Source: Capsicum annuum
Lineage: Eukaryota > Streptophyta > Magnoliopsida > Solanales > Solanaceae
Direction of reading: 5' to 3'
DNA length: 64,000 bases
NCBI RefSeq assembly: GCF_002878395.1
Contig: NC_061111.1
Coordinates: forward strand, 29,286,055 to 29,350,054
The notes under the pieces are model-generated. The model was given only the letters and a program-made list of their open reading frames with translations. It made no database searches and was not told the origin of the DNA. Both the position numbers and the translations under genes were made by a program. Positions within the stretch are counted from its first letter, which is position 1. Each line of letters opens with the position of its first letter. This document shows positions 55,916 to 64,000 of the stretch, in pieces.

Positions 55916-57107
55916 GCATATACTTTTTTTTTATAAGGTAACTTGTTGGTTGGAATATGCTTCTTAATGAATGTTCAATGACGTTGCTGTTGTTAAAAAA
56001 GTACTTGTTGGATCATCGAATTAGCAATTCCTTGACGTCTCCCTATCCATGACTGATGCAACTTTAATCATAAAAGGTGGATTCGCTTAGTTATTTAGGA
56101 TAAGTTGAATATACATATATAATACAGATCTATTTTAGTACAAGCCCATGTTTACACAGTATCAACAACAACAATCATAACATTCATAATAATAATAAAA
56201 ATTACACTAAATTTGATGAACTATATTCCAGGTTTTTATTTATAAAATTCTCTGCGTTCTTTATAAAAAATAATTTTGTTGACAAGATCACCTGTTAATA
56301 TTCAATGTATTTGTATTGCATGCAGTAATGCTTGCACCGTTTCCTAGCCATAAAGAAGTTGGAAACAGTCATTGAACTCTGAAGACCTTCCCTGGATCAT
56401 TACCAGAACAACATCACAAAGCACTTTTCAAAGAAACTTCTTCTGTTGTGGTTCGATTCTGAATATAAAAATGCTTGATCTGACTTACTTTTAGATAGAT
56501 TTACTCTGTAGATCAGTAGAAAGTTGTTGGTTTGCTCGAGTTGCTATGGTGGAGGTGGCTGGCAACTCATTGGTAAATACTTGTATCTCTCGTTTTCCGA
56601 AAAGATTCATGCTTTAGTTTATGTTTGAAAAAGGCAGAAACCCTTCTTGATTTGGAATCCTTCGTGGGCAATTTGAATGTCAATGATGAAATAAAAATTA
56701 AAAATCTGGCATTCCTTATACTGTGTACTTTGCCATAAATAATAATTCACATTAGTTAGAACTCCTACTTTGAAGGAAAAATAAAAACTAAAAAGCAAGG
56801 ACTCCTTATATAATACAGTTTACTTTGCCAAAAATTAAGTCACATACAGGTAGTCCTATTATTGCTTATACTTTGCCAACAATAGTCAAATTTAAATAAG
56901 CAAATTTAAGTTCTTAATTGATCAAAATTCTACTTTGTCAAAAGTAGCTAACGTACTCCTATTGTTGTTTATACTTTGCCAAAAATAATCAACTTTAAAT
57001 TGGTAATTTTAGGAGTTTTTAATTGATCAAAATTCCTCCTAACTCATTATATTTTAGGAGTTAATATTATAATTCATATTTAAAAAAAAATTAAAAAAGG
57101 TAAAAAG
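55916..57107. other. AT-rich intergenic stretch
   Basis: No gene recognised. From 56700 to 57060 the phrase TATACTTTGCCAA(A/C)AATA with flanking TAATTGATCAAAATTC recurs loosely several times, an old imperfect repeat. Confidence 0.5.
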
Positions 57108-57197
57108 ACGATTTTGTCTTAAGAGGAGGATTTTAATGAAGGGCAAAAAGTTCAATTCATTTTTCTAAAGGCCTTCACACTTTTAATATATTATAGA
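57108..57197 (-). mobile_element. Helitron-like 5' end H3
   Basis: The same terminal block as H0-H2 (GATTTTGTCTTAAG, AATGAAGGGCAAAAAGTTCA, GGCCTTCACACTTTTAATAT) ending in GA before T. The matching hairpin end was not found to the left, so the element is truncated or too diverged. Confidence 0.5.
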
Positions 57198-57248
57198 TAT
57201 ATAATTAATTAACAATAAATGAATACTAAAACAACAAATTATTGTGTG

Positions 57249-57482
57249 TGTTATAAAATAATAAAGAACAAGAAGAAGAGTAGAAAGAATAGAGAGAGTG
57301 ATTCTTATTCTTCCCTTGAGAGAGATGAGAGATCATAAGATTATAAATACAATGAACAAAACCCCTCTATTTATAGGGAAAATTTACTACTAGTCTGAGT
57401 AAAAGACAGATGCTTCAAATCCTAATAGATATCAAAGTAGATCTTGATAGACATTCACTATAATGTAAATACATTTATAACA
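57249..57482 (-). mobile_element. Small solo LTR, minus strand (234 bp)
   Basis: Termini TGTTATAAA and TTTATAACA are inverted and GTGTG flanks both sides (57244-57248, 57483-57487). On the minus strand CCTATAAATAGAGGGG is a clear TATA region. Length and promoter type fit a copia-like LTR; no internal region is present. Confidence 0.75.
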
Positions 57483-57487
57483 GTGTG

Positions 57488-59590
57488 TACGTTATATTAT
57501 TAATTTTAAGAAAAAAAAATGTGAAGAACATGATAATTCACCATACATTTTCTAATGTCTCTTTTAATTATTATAGACATGTGAAATATATTAAAATATA
57601 CTTTAATCTTGTAGTTTTAAATATACTGTATGAAAATTTAGAAATAGAGTATTTTAAAAAAAGATATTGAAATGGACTAAAAAAGGTAAAATAAACAATT
57701 GAATTCGTATATTTCTTTCTTATACAGGAAGACATTTCTTTGTGTAATTTCTTTTACACCGATCACTGATTGAGCTAACAAATACTCTTTCTTTTGAGAG
57801 ATTTTAGGTTTCATGCCTTATAGTAGTACTACTCTTTTAGGTACACATTTGTATTGCTTTCTAGCTAATTAAGATTTAATAAATTTTTTTAGTTGCTTTC
57901 AAAGTTCTAAATATTTTTTTTAAATATAATTAAAAAATCTAAGATTAAATCACAATTAGTACAAAATTTTCAAAAAAAAATTAGATGAAAATACATGAAA
58001 AAATTCACGATTTTCAAAATTAAGAAAAATATGGAACAAACTAAATAACCATTATCGTGCCCCATTTTAGTGCTCAATTAACTTGAAGTATCTAACTACA
58101 AAAAGGCAAATAAAATCTATTAGAAAAATAACAATTAACATCCTAATGATCTATATTTAAATTGTCATAATCCTCAGGTTCGAATCAATTATTATACTGT
58201 ATTTGTATTGTTAGATGAAATTCACTATTTAGGAAAAGAAATCAATTAAGAAAAAATACTATAAAAAGTCAAGTTACCAATCTTTGCTTTTTATCGACTA
58301 CTTAATTCGGCGGCAACATACTTGTTTCATTTATTTTCTGTTAAGAAATATTCACCTGAAAAAGAAACACAGAAATTATCAAAAGAGGAAAATGAATCCA
58401 AGGTGGAAAGAATAGTGATACATAATACATGGAAGAAAATTAAATCAAACCCAAAATAAAAAAAAATGGATAAATAAATTTAAAAAAAAAAGAAGAGAGA
58501 AGATATATATATACAAATTTACATCAAAATAAGAAAAAATTCTCAAGTTTACCTCAAATCAAAAGGAGCAATTCTCGAAATTGTTGACGGCCTCTTTATA
58601 CCTACAATCAGTGATTAAAAATATTTAATGATAAGCCAAACAATTAATAAATAAAAATCAAATCTCCTAAAAACCTAATCCCATAAATAATCCTCAGAAC
58701 GTAGTAAATGTAATTTTTTAACCATAAAGCATAGATAAAAAAATCTTTAATTAATAAGACAACTAATTATTATGCATTCAGAATGACCTATCAATTTTTC
58801 ATAACGAAATGTGATGATCCAATTAATTTATCCAAAATTATAAATAAGTCAATTCATTACTAATTATCATGAATTCCGAATGACCAACCAATTTCTCGGA
58901 AAAAAATGCGACTATCTAAATAATCTGTCCAAAATTATAAATAATTCAATTTCAAATCACTAATTGTATATGGAATATTATAAACAAAACTCACAAAGAA
59001 ATTTCTCAATTTATGATTGTTTATCAAAAATACATCATTTATTATTGTAAACTTCAAAATCAGTCTAAATTTTAGAAAACATACCTCTCCACAAATTCAC
59101 TTCAAGAATTTGCAATTTTGATAAAGAATATGAATGATATATTTATGGTGAAAAACATAAAAGAAAGTAATAAGACAAACATTAAGATCTACTATAAAAG
59201 AAAAATTTGTAAAAAAGAAAACCTAGAAATACAAAAGTGATAAAGTTCATGAATGAGATTGTGCATTGATATTTTTTTATATATATAGGAGACCCTAAAA
59301 CAAAAAGGAATTAAAAAAGTAAATATTGTCTAAACCAAAAAGAAATTTAAAAAGTAAATATTATAGATTCCAGGGGCCTTGAGCTCTAGGTGACAAAAGA
59401 GTTTTCAAATGAAGTGTGGGTGACACAAGTCTTAATAATTGAGTGGAGGTGACAATTACTTTATTAAGGATTGAGAAAGTAAGAAAAGTTTGAAAATAAC
59501 CCACAAGTTTTTTAATTTATACTTTGATCCAATGTAAAATCTAATATAACTAGAAATGGGGGGAAAAAGGCACGTTTCTCTCTCTTCTCA
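57488..59590. other. AT-rich intergenic, nothing recognised
   Basis: Very AT-rich, with poly-A and poly-T runs. A short duplicated phrase (AAAAGTAAATATTGTCTAAA and AAAAAGTAAATATTATAGA) lies at 59317-59365. No gene, RNA gene or transposon end was recognised. Confidence 0.5.
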
Positions 59591-59770
59591 TTTATTGAAG
59601 TTTTCTCTCTCTTCGTGACTTTTGTTGTTCATTGTTGTTGTTGCTTTATTCATCATCTTCTTCTTCATTATCATCATCTTATTCTTCATTGTCATCTCTT
59701 CTTGCTCATCATCATCATCTTCTTGTTATTGAACATTGTTGTTACCGCTACTATTGCTACTTGATCAATT
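59591..59770. repeat. Imperfect TTC/ATC/TTG microsatellite
   Basis: Runs of CATCATCATCATC, TTCTTCTTCATTATCATC and TTGTTGTTG. The 61-codon Ser/Leu/His frame across it is a repeat translation. Confidence 0.8.
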
Positions 59771-59889
59771 TTTTTAGGTCAAATTTTATTTGTATATCAC
59801 TTGGAAATTACTTATAGGTGATTTTAGTAAGTAAAATTATAATTTTTAGTTGAATTTCTCATCTGGGTGTATCTGCTACTGTTGTTTTT

Positions 59890-60180
59890 TCAACAGTAGA
59901 TAAAACATGTAACGTAAATCCAACGGATGAGTAATCTGTTGCACAGATGAGTAACATATTGCAACATATTGACTAATCTGTTGCAACATATTGACTAATC
60001 TGTTGCAACATATGACTAATCTGTTGCAATAGATTACTTATCTGTTGGATTTGTATTATAGTGTTGTAACATGAATCCAATAGATGGGTCATCTGTTGCA
60101 ACAGATTAGTCATATTTACAACAGATTACTCACTTGTTGCAATAAATAACTCATATATTGAATTCATGTTGCAAGTTCTA
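59890..60180. repeat. Palindrome block A
   Basis: Many copies of ATCTGTTGCAACA and fragments of it, alternating with GACTAATC and ATGAGTCAT spacers; perfect ATCTGTTGCAACAGAT at 60091-60106. Confidence 0.85.
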
Positions 60181-60389
60181 TCCATTGTAGCAGTAGCAAA
60201 TATACCAAATAAAAAATTCAACAAAAATCATAATTATACTTACAAAATCACTTATGAAGTAATGTCCAAGTGATATACGAACAAAATTTGACCTAAAAAA
60301 TTCAAAAAATTTCAACAAAGGCACAACGAATAAGTGAAAACACAGGAAAAATTTTATGAAACAAGTAAAGAAGACAAAAATAGTGTATC

Positions 60390-60880
60390 ATACATCAAAT
60401 GCAAAAGGATTGAGGGGACAAACGTTTGAGTTCTCCTAAAAATATTTAAGTTCCCTAGTATTTTAATTGTTTTCTAATAGATAACCCATCTATTATAACA
60501 GATTTTCTGTCTGTTTGATAATTTCAACATGTCGGTCATCTGTTGATTCAAATTAAGCAATTATTAGTAATAACTAAATTGATTTAGCTAAAATTAAAGA
60601 CAAGTCTTTAGGACAATGGGACAAACATTTAAGTTCTCCAAAAAATGTTTGAGTTCCCTAGCATTTTAATTATTTTCCAACAGATCACTTATTTGTTGCA
60701 ATAAGTTAGTCATCTGTTGCAATAAATGCTTATAACAGGTTAGTCATTTGTTGATTCAAATTAAGCAATTATTAATAATAATTAAATTGATTTAACTAAA
60801 ATTGAAGACAAGACCTTAGACAAGGGGGAAAACATTTGAGTTCTCCTAAAAAATATTTGAGCTTTAGTATTTTAAATTAT
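60390..60880. repeat. Three ~205-bp units
   Basis: The phrase GGGACAAACATTTGAGTTCT (variants) begins at about 60414, 60618 and 60824, each followed by CCCTAGTATTTTAATT or similar, palindrome fragments and the AATTAAGCAATTATTAGTAA phrase of the 164-bp monomer. A fourth copy of the phrase is at 62312. Confidence 0.8.
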
Positions 60881-61135
60881 TTTTCAACACATATTTTGTC
60901 TATTTAGTAATTTCCAATGGATGAGCCATATGTTGCAACAACTTAGTCATCTGTTGCAACAGATGTCTATATCTGTTTGATAATTTTCAATAGATGAATT
61001 AGTTATTGCAACAAGTGAGTCATTTGTTGCAACAGATGTCTATATCTGTTTGGTCATTTTCAATAGATGTTTTTATTTGTTTGGTCATTTCCAACAGATT
61101 ACTCATCTGTTGTAACATGTTAGTCATCTATTGAT
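60881..61135. repeat. Palindrome block B
   Basis: Contains the perfect 18-base palindrome CATCTGTTGCAACAGATG (60948-60965) and repeats of GTCTATATCTGTTTGGTCAT with CATTTCCAACAGATTACTCA. Collinear with the block at 62345-62665. Confidence 0.85.
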
Positions 61136-62330
61136 TCACATTAAGTTATTATTAGTAATAACTAAATTGATTACTAAAATAAAATATGAATTAATAAGTT
61201 CAATTATAGTTTCAATTAATCTCATGGTAATTACACGATCAACTAAGTATGTTCGTCCTGAGTAGAGTGATCAATTGACCAATTTTATTTGAAATGATTC
61301 AAACTAATTCATCATTAGAAATAACAATATTGATTTAACTAAAATTAAAGATGGATTAGTAAGTTCAACTACGATTTCAATAAATTTCATAGTAATTACA
61401 TGATCAATTAAGTGTTTCGTACTGAGTAGAATGATTAATTGACAAATTTTATGTGAAATAATTCAAATTAAAACATTATTAGAAATAACTACATTGATTT
61501 AACTAAAATTAAAAATGAATTAGTAAGTTCAATTACGATTTCAATTAATCTCAATAATTAAATGATCAATTAAGTGTTTCATCCTTAGTAGAATAATTAA
61601 TTGACCAACTTTATTTTAAATTATTCAAATTAAGCCATTATCACTAATAACTATGTTGATTTAACTAAAATTAAACATGAATTAATGAGTTCACTTACAA
61701 TTTCAATTAATCTCATCGTAATTACATGATTTACTAAGTGTATTCGTCCCAAGTAGAGTGATCAATCGACCAATTTTATTTGAAATAATTCAAATTAAGA
61801 TATTATTAGTAATAACTAAATTGATTTAACTAAAATTAACGATAAACTTACAATTTCAATTAATCTCATAGTAATTAAATTATCAACTAAGTGTATTCTT
61901 CATGATTAGAGTGATCAATTGACCAATTTATTTGAAATGAAACAAATTAAGCCATTATTCGTAATAACTAAATTGATAAAACTAAAATTAAAGATGAATT
62001 GATAAGTTCACTTACAATTTCAATTAATCTCATAGTAATTACATGATCAACTATGTGTATTCGTCTCGAGGAGAGTGATCAATCGACCTATTTTATTTCA
62101 AATGATTCAAATTAAATCATTATTAGTAATAAATAAATTGATTTTGACTAAATTAAAGATGAATTGATAAGTCCACTTACAATTTCAATTAATGTATTTG
62201 TCCTTAATAGAATGATCAATTGATAAATTTTATTTAAAATGATTCAAATTAAACAATTATTAGTAATAACTAAATTGATTTAACTAAAATTAAAGACAAG
62301 ACCTTAGACAAGGGGACAAATATTTGAGTT
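61136..62330. repeat. ~164-bp tandem monomers, seven copies
   Basis: The anchor GATCAATTGACCAATTTTAT starts at 61269, 61433, 61596, 61760, 61913, 62077 and 62214 (steps 164, 163, 164, 153, 164, 137). Each monomer also has TAATAACTAAATTGATTTAA, TTACAATTTCAATTAATCTC and TAATTACATGATCAACTAAG. Confidence 0.9.
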
Positions 62331-62665
62331 CTCTTAAAAACATCTAAGCTTTACTATTTTAAATTATTTTCCAACATATATCCTATATGTTTGATAATTT
62401 TGAACAAATGAGTCATCTGTTGCAACAACTTAGTCATTTATTGCAACAGATGTCTATATTTGTTTGATAATTTTCAATAGATGAGTCATTTATTGCAACA
62501 GGTTAGTCATCTGTTGCAACACATGTCTATATTTGTTTGGCCATTTCCAACAGATGTCTTTATCTGTTTGGTCATTTCCAACAGATGTCTTTATCTGTTT
62601 AGTCATTTTCAACAGATTACTCATCTTTTGCAACATGTTAGTCATCTATTGATTCATATTAAGCC
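62331..62665. repeat. Palindrome block C
   Basis: Collinear with block B but longer: GTCTTTATCTGTTTGGTCAT is duplicated here (62555, 62585). Palindrome copies are mostly imperfect, with CATCTGTTGCAACAACTTAG and GCAACAGATGTCTATATTTG. A 64-codon frame is repeat translation. Confidence 0.85.
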
Positions 62666-63405
62666 ATTATATTAGTAATAACTAAATTTATTTAACTAGA
62701 ATTAAACATGAATTAATAAGTTCAATTACAGTTTCAATTATCTCATGGTAATTACACTATCAACTAAGTGTGTTCGTCCTGAGTAGAGTGATCAATTGAC
62801 CAATTTTATTTGAAATGATTAAAACTAAACCATAATTAGAAATAACTATATTGATTTAACTAAAATTAAAGATGAAGTAGTAAGTTGACTTACAATTTTA
62901 ATTAATTTTATAGTAATTACATGATCAACTAAGTGTTTCGTCTTAAGTAGAATGATCAATTGACCAATTTTATTTGAAATAATTAAAATCAAGAAATTAT
63001 TAGTAATAATTAAATTAATTTAACTAAAATTAAAGATGAATTGATAATTTTAATTACGATTTTAATTAATCTCGTAGTTAGTAATTACATGATCATCTAA
63101 GTGTATTCGACTTGAGTAAAGTGTTAATTGACCAATTTTATTTGAAATGATTCAAATTAAGCTATTACTAGTAATAACTACATTGATATAACTAAAATTA
63201 AAGATGAATTGATAAGTCCAATTACGATTTCAATTATTCTCATATTAATTATATGATCATCTTAGTGTGTTCGTTCTGAATAGAGTGATCAATTGACTAA
63301 TTTTATTTGAAAGGATTCAAATTAAGCCACTATTAATAATAGCCAAATTGATTTAATAATTACAATTTCAATTAATCTCATAGTAATTACATAATCATTT
63401 AAGTG
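62666..63405. repeat. ~164-bp monomers, four copies
   Basis: Anchors at 62790, 62954, about 63122 and 63287 (steps 164, 168, 165). The first two match in type the first two monomers after block B. Confidence 0.9.
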
Positions 63406-63700
63406 TATAACCTATTGCAACAGATTTAATCTGTTGCAACAGATGAGTCATTTGTTGAAAATTATCAAACAGATATACACATATGTTGCAGTAGATTAGT
63501 CATCTATTGTAACAAATGTCTTTATTTGTTGGTCATTTACTACAGATGACCAATCTGTTGCAACATATGACTTTATCTATTTGTTATTTCCAACAGATTA
63601 CTAATCTGTTGCAATAGGTGACTAATCTGTTGCAACAGATGTCTTTATCTGTTTGGTCATTTTCAACACATTACTCATCGTTTGCAACATCTTAGTCATC
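63406..63700. repeat. Palindrome block D
   Basis: Perfect ATCTGTTGCAACAGAT at 63429-63444 and 63625-63640, many variants, and the CATTTTCAACACATTACTCA end shared with blocks B and C. Confidence 0.88.
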
Positions 63701-64000
63701 TATTGATTCATATTAAGCCATTATATTAGTAATAACTAAATTGATTTAACTAGTATTAATAAGTTCAATTACTGTTTCAATTAATCTCATGGTAATTACA
63801 CGATCAACTAAGTGTGTTCGTCCTGAGTAGAGTGATCAATTGACCAATTTTATTTGAAATGATTCAAACCAAGCCATAATTAGAAATAAATATATGGATT
63901 TAACTAAAATTAAAGAGAATCAGTAAGTTCACTTACAATTTCAATTAATTTTATAGTAATTACATGATCAACTAAGTGTTTCGTCTTAAGTAGAATGATC
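63701..64000. repeat. ~164-bp monomers, running off the window
   Basis: Anchors at 63834 and 63997 (step 163). The order (TGTGTTCGTCC type, then GTGTTTCGTC type) repeats that after blocks B and C. Confidence 0.9.

Noticed and set aside
59890..64000. CRISPR-like alternation of repeats and spacers
   Set aside because: The DNA is plant nuclear, the spacers are themselves repeats, and no associated genes exist.
1..64000. tRNA, rRNA or other RNA genes
   Set aside because: I looked for tRNA arms and rRNA cores and saw only primer-binding sites and the SINE remnant.

Overview
The window is nuclear DNA of a flowering plant, most likely a member of the Solanaceae. The support is a TS-type SINE remnant near 55.8 kb, spliced plant-type gene fragments (Ran, phosphoglycerate kinase, DCC1) and very large Ty3/gypsy chromovirus LTRs. 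I see no intact host gene. Almost everything is transposon sequence, decayed gene fragments or tandem repeat. Species was not established; pepper, tomato and their relatives are all possible.

1-44.1 kb is a nested stack of LTR retrotransposons. The oldest recognisable layer is a Ty1/copia element (C) that ends at 44100. Inside it are a Ty3/gypsy chromovirus (E2, 9055-26463) in its 5' LTR, a minus-strand non-coding LTR element (L, 27681-36332) at its gag start codon, and a gypsy solo LTR (S, 40572-43532) just after its pol gene. E2 was itself hit twice: by E1 (2185-9054, cut at the left) in its 5' LTR and by E3 (16090-25834, complete, both LTRs 2323 bp, AATAC target duplication) in its 3' LTR. 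E1 was then broken in gag by a minus-strand LTR element (M) that runs off the left edge. All gag/pol genes are broken by stops or frameshifts, so they are listed as pseudogenes.

44.1-48.9 kb holds plus-strand fragments of three unrelated genes that still carry introns: Ran GTPase, the C-terminus of phosphoglycerate kinase, and a nearly full-length but broken copy of the cohesion-loading factor DCC1. 48.9-57.5 kb is AT-rich DNA with a hAT-like element, several Helitron-like elements on the minus strand (two directly abutting), a SINE remnant, a small copia-like solo LTR, and one unrecognised minus-strand reading frame.

57.5-59.6 kb is AT-rich and empty as far as I can see. 59.9-64 kb is an unusual composite repeat. 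A monomer of about 164 bp occurs at least 13 times and is interrupted by blocks of a near-perfect palindrome (CATCTGTTGCAACAGATG and variants), giving a higher-order pattern that continues past the right edge. This array, the family-specific dyad-rich cassettes shared in position by the large LTRs, and the gene-fragment cluster are the parts most worth a second look. A 100-N gap at 42278-42377 sits between two identical 279-bp copies and looks like an assembly artefact.
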